Of a stretch of 50,455 bases of DNA, positions 39,999 to 48,395 are shown in pieces. Under the pieces are notes generated by a model. The model was not told where the DNA came from, searched no databases, and was given only the letters and a program-made list of their open reading frames with translations. Source of the DNA: Candidatus Staskawiczbacteria bacterium RIFCSPHIGHO2_02_FULL_42_22 (GTDB taxonomy: Bacteria > Patescibacteriota > Minisyncoccia > Minisyncoccales > Staskawiczbacteraceae). The number at the start of each line of letters is the position of its first letter. Positions within the stretch are counted from its first letter, which is position 1. Made by a program: the position numbers and the translations under genes. The stretch covers positions 1 through 50,455 of the forward strand of contig MHOT01000001.1 in NCBI GenBank assembly GCA_001820175.1, written 5' to 3'.

Positions 39999-41381
39999 AT
40001 GTCTTCCAAATATTTCTTTTTTTTAACTCCGCTCAACAATATCATATTGGGGGCTTTTTGGTGGGTTTTATTAATGTTATTAGTGCTTTTTGTGCCGTTT
40101 TTACGGGTATGGTGGTGGGTGTTTTTCCCTCTATTTTTATCTATTGAATTACGGACACTCTATTTTTGGTGGCTGAATTGGGATTTTGCTTATGCTTCTC
40201 AAAAATGGGTGGTGCTTGAAATAATTCCTCCCAAGGAAGTGTTGGTGCCATTAAAAGCCATGGAAGATATTTTTACCATTATGTGGCCGGTGCTTTATGC
40301 TCCTCCCAATTGGCGGGAACGATGGTTTGAAGGGGCGTTGGCGGATCCCTTTGGCTGGATGTCTTGGGAAATGGCAAGCATTGAGGGGAAATTGCATTTT
40401 TACGTACGGGTGACGGCTTCACATCGGTCAAGCTTGGAGACCGCTCTGTACGGGCACTACCCGGAGCTGGAAATTACCGAAGTTCCCGATTACACCAAAA
40501 ACGTTCCGCAAAATCTTCCCAATGAGGAATGGAACACCTATGGGGAAGATTTTATTTTAGGCAAACCCGCGCCCTATCCCATTCGGACCTACGAAAAGTT
40601 TTTCGAACCCCAGGGTGAAAAAATTTCGGCCGAAGAAAAAAGAATCGATCCCCTTTCTTCATTGCTTGAACTGATGTCAAAATTAGGGCCGGGTGAGCAA
40701 TTCTGGCTGCAATTTATCACCATGTCATCCGTTGAGCTCGGGTTCATAAAAGAAGCGAAACAATTAATTGAAGAGTTATCCAAGCGTCCGGTAAAAAAAG
40801 TAAATACGTTTTGGGAAGAAATTATGCAAATGGCTTTCCATTTAATCTACGGCCCCAAAAAAGAGGGTTCGGGGGAAAAAGCAACCTGGAAATGGCTTGA
40901 ATCAACCAAAACCGAAGAGGGTGAAAAGGAATTATTGCTTACCCCCGGAGAAAAAGAAATTCTCGTAGAAATTGAAAATAAATTAAAGCGGCCCATATTC
41001 AGAACCGTTATCAGGGGGGTGTATGTTGCCCGCCGAGAGAATTTTAGTTCGTCCAATAGGATCCTTACTCGGGCATATTTTTCTCATTTTCAAACTACGA
41101 ATTTAAATCATATCAGGTTTACAGTCACAACTCGTCCTAAGACCCATTATTTTTTCCGCAAAAGCATTCCCTTTGTGCGGTCAAGGAAAATGTTCAGAAA
41201 CTATATTTTAAGGTTTACCCCGTTATTTCCCGATCTAAAAAAAGAGTGCCCCCTGCTTTCCACTGAAGAATTGGCGACTTTGTTTCACTTCCCATTGAAA
41301 ATTACGGGTCTGGTGGCTCCTACCATGGCGCGGGTTGAGTCAAAGAAGGGAGGCCCACCACCAAATCTTCCTACGGAATAA
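39999..41381 (+). CDS. Conserved membrane protein, partner of HerA/TraD-like ATPase
   Basis: A 460-residue protein with two or three N-terminal hydrophobic spans (NIILGAFWWVLLMLLVLFV, LRVWWWVFFPLFLSIELRTL) and a large soluble body starting at WVVLEIIPPKEVLVPLKAM. Further in, EGKLHFYVRVTASHRSSLET and HYPELEITEVPDY resemble the region that precedes VirB4/TraD-like ATPases in conjugation-like systems. Function is not known. Position directly ahead of a TraD-like ATPase suggests a membrane anchor. ATG 39999 is used because earlier codons lie in repeat W-J. Confidence 0.75.
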   Translation: MSSKYFFFLTPLNNIILGAFWWVLLMLLVLFVPFLRVWWWVFFPLFLSIELRTLYFWWLNWDFAYASQKWVVLEIIPPKEVLVPLKAMEDIFTIMWPVLYAPPNWRERWFEGALADPFGWMSWEMASIEGKLHFYVRVTASHRSSLETALYGHYPELEITEVPDYTKNVPQNLPNEEWNTYGEDFILGKPAPYPIRTYEKFFEPQGEKISAEEKRIDPLSSLLELMSKLGPGEQFWLQFITMSSVELGFIKEAKQLIEELSKRPVKKVNTFWEEIMQMAFHLIYGPKKEGSGEKATWKWLESTKTEEGEKELLLTPGEKEILVEIENKLKRPIFRTVIRGVYVARRENFSSSNRILTRAYFSHFQTTNLNHIRFTVTTRPKTHYFFRKSIPFVRSRKMFRNYILRFTPLFPDLKKECPLLSTEELATLFHFPLKITGLVAPTMARVESKKGGPPPNLPTE

Positions 41382-41450
41382 AATTCTAAAATCTAAACTC
41401 TAAATCCTAAACCGTTTAGAATTTAGAGTTTAGTATTTAGAGTTTCTTTT
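41380..41450. repeat. Word palindrome W-I (TCTAAACTCTAAATCC words)
   Basis: AAATTCTAAAATCTAAACTC and TAAATCCTAAACC on the left are mirrored by GTTTAGAATTTAGAGTTTAG and TATTTAGAGTTT on the right. It starts at the previous stop codon. Confidence 0.82.
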
Positions 41451-41466
41451 GTAAAACAAAAGTATT

Positions 41467-43425
41467 ATGGATAACAAAAAAGTAACATTTTTTGGATTAA
41501 CTTCCTTTAGGAATCAACAAAAAAAGTTTGGCATCAAGCAGGATGATCGCCGGCGTCACTTTTATGCCATCGGAAAAACCGGTATGGGCAAGTCCAACCT
41601 CATGGAAAATATGGCCATTCAAGATATCCAAAATGGAAATGGTATTGCCTATGTCGATCCGCACGGGGAAGGCGCCGACAAGCTATTAGATTTTGTACCC
41701 GCTGAGCGCATCAAAGACGTGATTTTTTTAAATCCCGCCGATTTGGATTTTCCCATTGCCTTTAATGTCATGGAAAAGGTGGACTTTAAGTACCGGCACT
41801 TAGTGGCCGGCGGGCTGATGGGGGTGTTTAAAAAGGTCTGGCCGGATGTCTGGTCAGCCCGTATGGAATACATTTTAAACAACGTTATTTTGGCGCTTTT
41901 GGAATACCCCGATTCAACCCTTTTGGGAGTCAACCGCATGTTGGCGGACCCCGAATACCGCGCCAAGGTAGTGGCGGAAGTCAAAGACCCTATTATCCGG
42001 TCTTTCTGGGTGACTGAGTACGCCCGTTACACTCAGCGCTATGAAATAGAAGCCACGGCGGCTATTCAAAACAAAGTGGGGCAGTTTGTGTCCAATGCTT
42101 TGATCCGCAATATTATTGGACAGACAAAGTCCACCATTGATATGCGCCGCATTATGGATGAGCAAAAAATTCTCATTTTGGACTTATCAAAAGGCCGCAT
42201 CGGGGAAGATAATTCACGGCTATTAGGTGCGCTGCTTATTACCAAGATTCAGTTGGCGGCCATGTCGCGGGTGGATACTCCCGAACAAGAACGTAACGAC
42301 TTTTATTTATACGTTGATGAATTCCAGAACTTTGCCACCGAATCATTTGCCAATATTTTGTCCGAGGCCAGAAAATACCGATTGTGTTTGATTGTGGGGC
42401 ACCAGTATATCACCCAAATGGAAGAAGAAGTGCGCGATGCTATATTTGGAAACGTGGGAACGATGGCCGTTTTTCGGGTGGGCGCGGAAGACGCCGAATT
42501 TTTGGAAAAAGAATTTTCACCGGAGTTTATGGCAACGGATTTGGTAAACTTAAGCAAGTATAATATCTATTTAAAGTTAATGATTGATGGTGTGGCCAGT
42601 CACCCATTTTCGGCAAAAACATTGTCGCCGCCAGTGCCTTTAGAACAATCCAATCGAGATAAAATTATTGACGCTTCCCGCGAACGCTATGGAGTGGCGC
42701 GCGAAATTGTAGAAGATAAAATTATGCGCTGGACTGAAGGTGGTGGTGATGGCGCTTCTCAAAAAACTGAAACCAACAAAAGACCCGGCGTTTTTAGTGC
42801 CCCCAAATCAATGAGAAGCGAGGGGCGTCAAGACCATCAAAAAAACCAACAAGGCGACACCGAGCAAAAACTGTATGATGCCGTATGTTCTTTATGCAAC
42901 AAGCCGACAAAAATTATTTTTGAACCGATTGAAGGCCGCCCGGTGTATTGCAAATCATGCCTTAAAAAGATTAAAAAAGCTGCCGAAGAAAAAAATAACA
43001 TTGAGTATCCGCGTGTTTCCATGGGAGATTTCCAGCCAAAAAAAGGAGAACTGTCATCCGCGCCCTCAAGTAAAAGCACTGTAGAAAATATTCCTTTTCG
43101 CTTGTCTTCAAATAAGGGGTCCAGTCGGGCACCTGAAAATTCCCGTTCGCCAACGGCACCGGTCGGCGGCCAGAAGGGAGGGATACAACGTAAAGAAATT
43201 AATTTGTCGGAATTAAAAAAAGCCATTACTGATTCATTAGCCCACCAATCAAAGGATGTAACAGAAGAGGAAGAAGCAGATGATGCACCCGATGCACCAG
43301 CGGCGCTGCCAGAAAAACAATCTTTTGCAGAGGAAAATCCGGCGTCAAAATCGCCAAAATCACCACCGGCGCCAAAAGAAGAAAAAAATAAAATTATTAA
43401 TCCGGGTGGAAAAATTGGAATCTAG
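41467..43425 (+). CDS. HerA/TraD-like (VirD4-type) ATPase with zinc ribbon and disordered tail
   Basis: A 652-residue FtsK/HerA-superfamily ATPase of the kind that couples DNA or protein cargo to a membrane channel. Walker A is GKTGMGKS (36-43), Walker B FYLYVDEFQNF (about 279-289), with an arginine-finger-like SEARKYRLCLIVGHQYITQM after it. A four-cysteine zinc ribbon, CSLCNKP...PVYCKSC, occupies about residues 476-500. The tail is charged and disordered (PKSPPAPKEEKNK). It lacks obvious transmembrane helices; the upstream protein probably supplies them. Conjugation relaxase or mating genes are absent, so the cargo is unknown. Confidence 0.88.
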   Translation: MDNKKVTFFGLTSFRNQQKKFGIKQDDRRRHFYAIGKTGMGKSNLMENMAIQDIQNGNGIAYVDPHGEGADKLLDFVPAERIKDVIFLNPADLDFPIAFNVMEKVDFKYRHLVAGGLMGVFKKVWPDVWSARMEYILNNVILALLEYPDSTLLGVNRMLADPEYRAKVVAEVKDPIIRSFWVTEYARYTQRYEIEATAAIQNKVGQFVSNALIRNIIGQTKSTIDMRRIMDEQKILILDLSKGRIGEDNSRLLGALLITKIQLAAMSRVDTPEQERNDFYLYVDEFQNFATESFANILSEARKYRLCLIVGHQYITQMEEEVRDAIFGNVGTMAVFRVGAEDAEFLEKEFSPEFMATDLVNLSKYNIYLKLMIDGVASHPFSAKTLSPPVPLEQSNRDKIIDASRERYGVAREIVEDKIMRWTEGGGDGASQKTETNKRPGVFSAPKSMRSEGRQDHQKNQQGDTEQKLYDAVCSLCNKPTKIIFEPIEGRPVYCKSCLKKIKKAAEEKNNIEYPRVSMGDFQPKKGELSSAPSSKSTVENIPFRLSSNKGSSRAPENSRSPTAPVGGQKGGIQRKEINLSELKKAITDSLAHQSKDVTEEEEADDAPDAPAALPEKQSFAEENPASKSPKSPPAPKEEKNKIINPGGKIGI

Positions 43426-43430
43426 TCCTC

Positions 43431-43581
43431 GTGACCCCTTGCATCTCACTTATTCATTCCCGTCATTGCGAGGAGGAGCGACCGCGGTCGGGACGACGCG
43501 GCAATCTCGTTTCATGTAATTAAGAGAGATTGCTTCGTCATCTGCGCCTTCCTCGCAATGACAAGAGGCGTGAGGGGTTAC
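43431..43581. repeat. Composite CGTCATTGCGAGG element, copy E6
   Basis: Left arm GTGACCCCTTGCATCTCAC, ends CGTCATTGCGAGGAGG and CCTCGCAATGACA, right arm GTGAGGGGTTAC. It fills the gap between the ATPase gene and pgk and starts six bases past the ATPase stop. Confidence 0.85.
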
Positions 43582-43599
43582 TAGTTCTCTTGTAAAACC

Positions 43600-44637
43600 A
43601 TGAAATATCTTACTGATTTTGATGTGGAGAATAAAAGGGTGTTGGTGCGCTGCGATTTTAATGTGCCCCTTGATGATACGGGAAATATTTTAGACGACTT
43701 CAGGATTAAAAAAACGCTACCGACCTTACAATATTTGCTTTCAAAAAAAGCAAGAATAATATTAATGAGCCATTTAGGGGAGGCGGAAGGCAAGGTAGTG
43801 GAGGGCTTAAGGTTGGGGCCAATTAAAAATACACTGGAAGAATTATTGGGCCTTTCCATAAAAAAAACCACTGATTGTATCGGTCGCGAAACCAATGACC
43901 AGGTAATGCAACTTGCGGCAGGGGAAATTATACTGCTGGAAAACCTAAGGTTTCACAAAGAAGAAGCCGAAAATAATGCGGAATTTGCCAAAGAGCTTGC
44001 GGGGCTTGGCCAAGTATATATTAATGATGCTTTTTCGGTCTGCCACCGAAACCATGCTTCGGTGTCGGCCATTTGTCAATTTTTACCTTCCTTTGCCGGC
44101 TTGCTACTGGCAGAAGAAATAAAAAACTTAACAAAAATTTTGGAGAATCCCTCGCGCCCGATGCTGGCAATAATTGGCGGAGCAAAAGTAAAAACGAAAG
44201 TAATGTTTATTGAAACATTTTCAAAAATAGCTGACACGGTTATCATTAATGGACTAATAAAAAAAGAAATACTGCAAGAAAACATACATCTTAAACATCC
44301 CGAAAAAATAATAAGCCAGATTGATCCGTCGCCCTCCCTTGACATCAGCCAAGAGAGCATTAATGTGTTTAAAGAAAAAATCATGGCAGCCAAAACGATC
44401 GTATGGAACGGCCCGTTCGGAAAATTTGAAGAAAAAAAGTATGAAACCGGTACGCTGGAAATTGCCAAGGCCATTATTAAAAGCCAGGCATTTTCGGTGG
44501 TAGGCGGGGGAGAGACCATTGAATTTTTACACAAAGAGGGTATACTCTCACAATTCAGCCACGTCTCCCTGGGCGGCGGGGCAATGCTAAGTTTCCTGGC
44601 CGGAGAACAGTTGCCGGGACTGGTGGCTTTGGGATAA
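43600..44637 (+). CDS. pgk: Phosphoglycerate kinase (compact form)
   Basis: Phosphoglycerate kinase, 345 residues against about 390-400 in most bacteria, moving phosphate between 1,3-bisphosphoglycerate and ADP in glycolysis. Present are VRCDFNVPLD (about 16-25), LMSHLGEAEGKV, LLENLRFHKEE, INDAFSVCHRNHAS and IIGGAKVKTKV. WNGPFGKFE and GGGETIEFL follow near the C-terminus, with E where D is usual in GGGDT. The missing residues come from the middle of the C-domain. The downstream histidine phosphatase starts five bases after its stop. A second C-terminal pgk fragment lies at 45253-45402. Confidence 0.92.
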   Translation: MKYLTDFDVENKRVLVRCDFNVPLDDTGNILDDFRIKKTLPTLQYLLSKKARIILMSHLGEAEGKVVEGLRLGPIKNTLEELLGLSIKKTTDCIGRETNDQVMQLAAGEIILLENLRFHKEEAENNAEFAKELAGLGQVYINDAFSVCHRNHASVSAICQFLPSFAGLLLAEEIKNLTKILENPSRPMLAIIGGAKVKTKVMFIETFSKIADTVIINGLIKKEILQENIHLKHPEKIISQIDPSPSLDISQESINVFKEKIMAAKTIVWNGPFGKFEEKKYETGTLEIAKAIIKSQAFSVVGGGETIEFLHKEGILSQFSHVSLGGGAMLSFLAGEQLPGLVALG

Positions 44638-44641
44638 CATT

Positions 44642-45247
44642 ATGAAAGTTATTATCGCGCGCCATGCAAAAACCAATGAAAACGCCGGGGAAATCATCAT
44701 CGGCCAGGAATCAGAAGTCCTTTTAAATGAAGAGGGGGTTTTGCAAGCAAACAAATTGGCCGATTTTTTAAGAAAAGAAACCATTCGTGTTGCATACGTA
44801 AGCCCGCAGAAACGGGCAGTGCATACGGGAAGGGAAGTGCTTGCTAATCATCCTAAAGTTAAACTCATTCACGCGCCTCATTTAAAAGAACAGAATTTGG
44901 GGATTTATGAAGCGTTGGGAAAAGCTGAATGGAAAGAGATAAAAAAACAAGCCAAGGATCCATTTCATTTATTCAAGCCACCCCAGGGCGAATCGTATTT
45001 AGAATTACAAAAAAGGGCAAGGGTTTTTTTTGATTATTTAATGGAATTCCACGAACATGACACGGTTTTTATGGTCAGCCACGGAGGAACGTTGGGCGTA
45101 TTATATTTGGATTTGTTTGGCAAGGAGCTGACTGAAGAAAATTATAGAGCCCACAAGCCGGAAAATACCGCGGTAACTATTTTGGAGATTTCCAAAAACA
45201 GCCCCATAAAGGTACACAAGCTAAATAGCTTAGAGCATCTTGATTAG
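44642..45247 (+). CDS. Histidine phosphatase superfamily protein (phosphoglycerate mutase-like)
   Basis: A 201-residue branch-1 histidine phosphatase. The catalytic histidine lies in IARHAKTNENAG (H8), where the family writes RHG/RHA-T-N, and the second histidine in MVSHGGTLGVL. The glutamate acid is probably in HLKEQNLGIYEALGK. Coupling to pgk suggests a glycolytic phosphoglycerate mutase role, but this family also includes alpha-ribazole and sugar phosphatases. The insert typical of dPGM tetramers is absent, which favours a phosphatase. Confidence 0.85.
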   Translation: MKVIIARHAKTNENAGEIIIGQESEVLLNEEGVLQANKLADFLRKETIRVAYVSPQKRAVHTGREVLANHPKVKLIHAPHLKEQNLGIYEALGKAEWKEIKKQAKDPFHLFKPPQGESYLELQKRARVFFDYLMEFHEHDTVFMVSHGGTLGVLYLDLFGKELTEENYRAHKPENTAVTILEISKNSPIKVHKLNSLEHLD

Positions 45248-45252
45248 TTACA

Positions 45253-45402
45253 CTTTGGGCACTTGGTGTTGGTGATATTGTTGAATTTTTAGAAAAAGAA
45301 GGTATGCTTTCACAATTCAGCCGCGTTTCTATTGGCAGAGGAGCGATGTTAAGTTTTTTGGCAGGCGAAGAGTTACCGGTGTTAAAAGCATTAGAAAAAT
45401 AA
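45253..45402 (+). pseudogene. C-terminal phosphoglycerate kinase remnant
   Basis: From 45253 the plus strand reads LWALGVGDIVEFLEKEGMLS, then QFSRVSIGRGAMLSFLAGEE and LPVLKALEK to a stop at 45402. This matches the last 40 residues of the intact pgk just upstream (FLHKEGILSQFSHVSLGGGAML) but with many differences, including GRGA for GGGA. There is no start codon or upstream part, so it is an old relic of a second pgk or of a partial duplication. Confidence 0.8.
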
Positions 45403-45417
45403 TCAATTTTCAAGTTT

Positions 45418-45453
45418 AACTATTCGCTTGTTCGTACGAATAAGCGAATAGTT
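45418..45453. repeat. Hairpin W-P ahead of the PRTase-like gene
   Basis: AACTATTCGCTTGTTCG and CGAATAAGCGAATAGTT pair with one mismatch around TA. The stem ends ten bases before ATG 45464. Confidence 0.85.
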
Positions 45454-45463
45454 TGTAAAAAAT

Positions 45464-46318
45464 ATGCCAGGAGAACTGCCATCAAGCGAAAATCCAAAAG
45501 AAGAATTACAGCCAGATTTTTTATTGCCAGATCAACAGCCATCAATAGAAGAACGAGAGGGTAAAGAATATAACTTTGATATAATGAATAAAGCAGAGGT
45601 TTCAATGGCTCGCTTAGTCAAGAAATTAAAAAATAACATTGAAGATGGAGATTACAGCGCCCTACTGAGCGATGATACGGGCGGTAGAATTCCAACATTA
45701 GTTTTAAGGAAAATAATGTTGGAAAAGGGGCCGAATAAAAATATAAAGACATATTTTTTGTCGGCCGGATTGGGTAATACTCCCATGAAATTTATGGATG
45801 ATCGTTCGGAAAAAAGAAAATATCAAAAAATGATAACATACCTTAAAAATATGGATTTTGGAGATAAAAAGTTATTGGTTGTTACGGAATATATGAGCAT
45901 GGGCAATACTTTGGATGGTATAGGCGAAGCATTAAAAGACATTGGGGCAAATTTTGATTTTGCCATACAATCTACTAATGAAGATTATGATAAAGTAGAT
46001 AGGTTGACGGATGCTTTTTATGGTGAATTTAATGCAGAATCTTTTGTTGGAATAAATAAACCTATTCAATACGATAATTCTTTAATGGGAGTGTTAAAAA
46101 GAGGAGAGGATAGAGGAAGATATTCTCCCATACCAGAAACTATTATAAAGCATGTAAAAAATGAAGGAAGAGAATTGTCGGAAGAGGATATTAATAAAAT
46201 TTTTGGTATAAATTCATGGGACGACGTTTTTACAAGGGTGCATAAAAAAAGATCCAGAATTGCTAAAAAAATACAACAAAGTGAAGATGGGGCCACTAAC
46301 AAAAAAAGAAAAAAATGA
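45464..46318 (+). CDS. Phosphoribosyltransferase-like protein, unknown substrate
   Basis: A 284-residue protein whose core resembles type I phosphoribosyltransferases. SALLSDDTGGRIPTLVLRKI (about 64-82) looks like the hood-side start. KLLVVTEYMSMGNTLDGIGE (about 144-163) sits where the PRPP loop DDxxxTGxT would be, though the acidic pair is replaced by TEYMSMG. The N-terminus (about 40 residues) and C-terminus are charged and probably flexible. The altered PRPP loop casts doubt on catalysis. It overlaps a 42-codon gene at its end. Confidence 0.65.
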   Translation: MPGELPSSENPKEELQPDFLLPDQQPSIEEREGKEYNFDIMNKAEVSMARLVKKLKNNIEDGDYSALLSDDTGGRIPTLVLRKIMLEKGPNKNIKTYFLSAGLGNTPMKFMDDRSEKRKYQKMITYLKNMDFGDKKLLVVTEYMSMGNTLDGIGEALKDIGANFDFAIQSTNEDYDKVDRLTDAFYGEFNAESFVGINKPIQYDNSLMGVLKRGEDRGRYSPIPETIIKHVKNEGRELSEEDINKIFGINSWDDVFTRVHKKRSRIAKKIQQSEDGATNKKRKK

Positions 46319-46415
46319 AATTCAAAGGAATATAAATTTAGCAAGGGAGGATGTGAGTTTAATGATTGAAAGAATTATTGAACAGGTTTGGCCAAAAGAA
46401 GATATAGAAAAATAA
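46287..46415 (+). CDS. Small hypothetical protein (42 aa)
   Basis: ATG 46287 opens in a different frame inside the last 32 bases of the PRTase-like gene and runs to a stop at 46415. It encodes MGPLTKKEKNEIQRNINLAR, then EDVSLMIERIIEQVWPKE. The product is a charged, probably helical peptide. The overlapping start is typical of translational coupling in this genome, and the codon use is ordinary. Function unknown. It could be an accidental frame. Confidence 0.5.
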   Translation: MGPLTKKEKNEIQRNINLAREDVSLMIERIIEQVWPKEDIEK

Positions 46416-46417
46416 CT

Positions 46418-46590
46418 ATGGAATTAATCAGGGATTTTAAAAAACTCAATAAACACGATGCCGTCATTGCCGGCGGCAAAGGCACTTCTCTTTTTTTGGG
46501 GGGGCGAAAATCGCCATAGATGTCATAAAAACAGGTGATGTGGTAGAGTTAGGTGCGGATAACGGTATAATTAAGATTATAAAATGGTAA
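46418..46590 (+). pseudogene. PEP synthase / pyruvate phosphate dikinase relic with internal deletion
   Basis: ATG 46418 gives MELIRDFKKLNKHDAVIAGG followed by KGTSLFLGG, the start of a PEP-synthase type ATP-binding domain (usually GGKGASLGEM). The frame stops at 46517. In the neighbouring frame from about 46501 the sequence reads GAKIAIDVIKTGDVVELGAD, then NGIIKIIKW and stop, which looks like the extreme C-terminus of the same family. The several hundred residues between are gone. The join lies at a run of seven T and seven G. Confidence 0.7.
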
Positions 46591-46733
46591 CTGCTCACTG
46601 AACATGAAAAATAGGATCAATTACCTTTTTCCGTCATTGCGAGCCGCCCGCAGGCGGCGTGGCAATCCAGTAGTTTTACGTAAAGATTGCTTCGGCGCTC
46701 CTCGCAATGACGATTTGGCCAGTGAGCAGTTAC
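46587..46733. repeat. Composite CGTCATTGCGAGG element with GTAACTGCTCACTG arms, copy E7
   Basis: Outer arms GTAACTGCTCACTG (46587-46600) and CAGTGAGCAGTTAC (46720-46733) are the same as those of E5. The inner ends are CGTCATTGCGAG and CTCGCAATGACG. The left arm supplies the stop of the PEP-synthase relic and the right arm abuts the truncated NYN gene. Confidence 0.9.
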
Positions 46734-46734
46734 A

Positions 46735-47052
46735 AAAAAAGAATTGAAAAGAATCACTGTTGGGGAAGCGGTAGAAGAAAAGGGAAATATGGATGTTGAA
46801 ATGACGATTGACGCGCTGCATAATTTAGTCAAGTATCACACCGCAGTATTCTTTACAGGGGACAGTGATTTTTTGGCATTAGTGGTTTATCTGAAAAATC
46901 AAAATAAAAAAGTGTATATTTTTTCTTCACGAAATAATATCTCGCAGGAATTACGAACGGGCGCGGATGGCTACACGGATATTTTAGGTATCAATGAAAT
47001 GTGGGGCAGAGAACTAAAGCACAAAGAGGAATTACCTAAGCAAAGTAGATAA
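46735..47052 (+). pseudogene. N-terminally truncated NYN-domain (LabA/DUF88-like) protein
   Basis: The open frame with a possible TTG start at 46744 gives about 102 residues that match only the second half of a NYN ribonuclease-like domain. KGNMDVEMTIDALHNLVKYH is the central helix with an acidic ligand, AVFFTGDSDFLALVVYLKNQ carries the GDSDF metal site, and KKVYIFSSRNNIS with LRTGADGYTDI follows. The first strand and its catalytic aspartate are missing and their place is taken by repeat E7. It may be a non-functional fragment or a minimal, non-catalytic version. Confidence 0.75.
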
Positions 47053-47058
47053 AAAAAC

Positions 47059-47149
47059 AACCCTCCTTGCGGAGGGTTGCCCTTGGATGTAATACCCTTT
47101 TAGTTTTGGAAAACTAAAAGACACCCTGATTGTATTCTAATTACATATG
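47059..47149. other. Paired hairpins ahead of the recJ-like gene
   Basis: AACCCTCC-ttgc-GGAGGGTT (47059-47078) is a perfect stem; on the minus strand it is followed by TTTTTTT and would act as a terminator. CTTTTAGTTTT-gg-AAAACTAAAAG (47097-47120) is a second perfect stem inside a longer palindrome bounded by ATGTAAT and ATTACAT. The region reaches the start codon of the recJ-like gene. Confidence 0.65.
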
Positions 47150-47150
47150 T

Positions 47151-48386
47151 ATGTCAATAGTCAAAAATAAAATCAAAAACTTAGAAAACGTGGCCGGGAG
47201 GATCAAAAAAGCCGTTTACGATAACGGGCGTATTATTATTTACGGTGATTCGGATATGGATGGTATTGCATCATCAGTTATTTTACAGGAAGCCATAAAA
47301 AACTTAGGGGGTGGGGTGGGCATGGTGTTGTTTCCTAATCGGGAAGAGGATGGTTACGGTATTAATTTTCGGGCCATTGAATATGTTCGCGATAAGGCAC
47401 CCGCCTTCGCCAAAGGCTTCGGCCCACTTCGCCATAGCTCCAGCGAGGCGAGCGAGGCAAGGCCCGCGCTTTTTATTACCCTGGATTTGGGGATTACCAA
47501 TATTAAAGAAGTAGATGCTTTAAACGCGCTAGGGTTTAGTGTTATCATTATTGATCATCATCAAATTTTAAACGGTTTGCCGGCGGCGGAAATTATCATT
47601 GATCCAAAACAAGAAGGCGATGATTCCAATTCAACTCATTTGGCTAACGTTGGAATTACATTTTTGTTGGCACAAGAATTGTTGGGAGGCCAAATGTCTA
47701 TGCAATTGAAGAATAGTTTTTTGGAGCTTACGGCGTTGGCCACTATTTCGGACATGGTGCCGCAAATCGAAGAAAATAAAATGTTTATTGAAGAGGGCTT
47801 GCGGTCCCTAAAAAACACCTTTCGGCCCGGCCTTCGGGCATTTTTAGATATTTTGGGCGAAGGCACCGTGTTGTCGGATGGGCTATATAAAGTAATTTCG
47901 GCGCTGAATGCGGCCGAGTCCATTGATTTTAAAAATGAATCGTATCAATTATTAACCACCGCTTCGGCTACGGAGGCCCGCGATTTGGCAGAAAAACTGA
48001 TCGGCAAGACCAATTATAAGCAGCAAAAAATTAAAGAAGCGGTGGATGAAGTTGAACGCAGGATTTCGCAAAACCCCGATGCGTCGATTATTTTTGAAGG
48101 GGATCCGGCTTGGAAGTTAACCTTGGCAGGTCCCATTGCATCTATTATTGCCCAAAAATACCAAAAACCAACCTTTATTTTTAAAAAAGGCGACAGTGAG
48201 TCATGCGGCTCAGTGCGGAGTTTGGTTGAAGGTGAGGACTCGGTCCAAGCCATGAAAACCTGCGCCGATATATTAGTTACGTATGGGGGGCACGCCAAGG
48301 CCTCGGGGTTTCGGATAAAAAATGGGAACCTTGAAAGATTTAAAAAAGCCCTAAGTGAACATTTTAAAAATATTAATTCAAGGTAA
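47151..48386 (+). CDS. recJ: RecJ-like DHH/DHHA1 single-strand exonuclease with an in-frame insert
   Basis: A 411-residue DHH-family phosphoesterase resembling a short RecJ, a 5'-3' single-strand DNA exonuclease. Metal motifs are YGDSDMDGIASS (31-42), LDLGITN and IIDHHQ, and the DHHA1 domain ends with YGGHAKASGF near residue 388. It lacks the OB and domain IV tail of full RecJ, so nanoRNase or archaeal-RecJ-like activity is possible. Residues about 84-105 (FAKGFGPLRHSSSEASEAR and flanks) are a GC-rich insertion between EYVRDKAP and ALFITLDLG. ATG 47151 chosen. Confidence 0.85.
   Translation: MSIVKNKIKNLENVAGRIKKAVYDNGRIIIYGDSDMDGIASSVILQEAIKNLGGGVGMVLFPNREEDGYGINFRAIEYVRDKAPAFAKGFGPLRHSSSEASEARPALFITLDLGITNIKEVDALNALGFSVIIIDHHQILNGLPAAEIIIDPKQEGDDSNSTHLANVGITFLLAQELLGGQMSMQLKNSFLELTALATISDMVPQIEENKMFIEEGLRSLKNTFRPGLRAFLDILGEGTVLSDGLYKVISALNAAESIDFKNESYQLLTTASATEARDLAEKLIGKTNYKQQKIKEAVDEVERRISQNPDASIIFEGDPAWKLTLAGPIASIIAQKYQKPTFIFKKGDSESCGSVRSLVEGEDSVQAMKTCADILVTYGGHAKASGFRIKNGNLERFKKALSEHFKNINSR
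47399..47465. repeat. In-frame repeat insertion in the recJ-like gene
   Basis: About 66 bases from CACCCGCCTTCGCCAAAGGC to GCGAGGCAAGGCCC are far GC-richer than the gene around them and contain several GC hairpins. The encoded ends repeat the residues APA/RPA, so removing the insert would restore a continuous DKAPALFITLDLG. Length is a multiple of three. Confidence 0.72.
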
Positions 48387-48395
48387 TTGCAAATA

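Noticed and set aside
40589..43226. Long open frames opposite the membrane partner and ATPase genes
   Set aside because: They are antisense shadows of strongly conserved coding sequence, without starts or ribosome-binding sites.
46418..46517. Independent small protein of 33 residues
   Set aside because: The sequence matches the start of PEP synthase, and the matching C-terminus follows in the next frame, so it is better read as a deletion relic.
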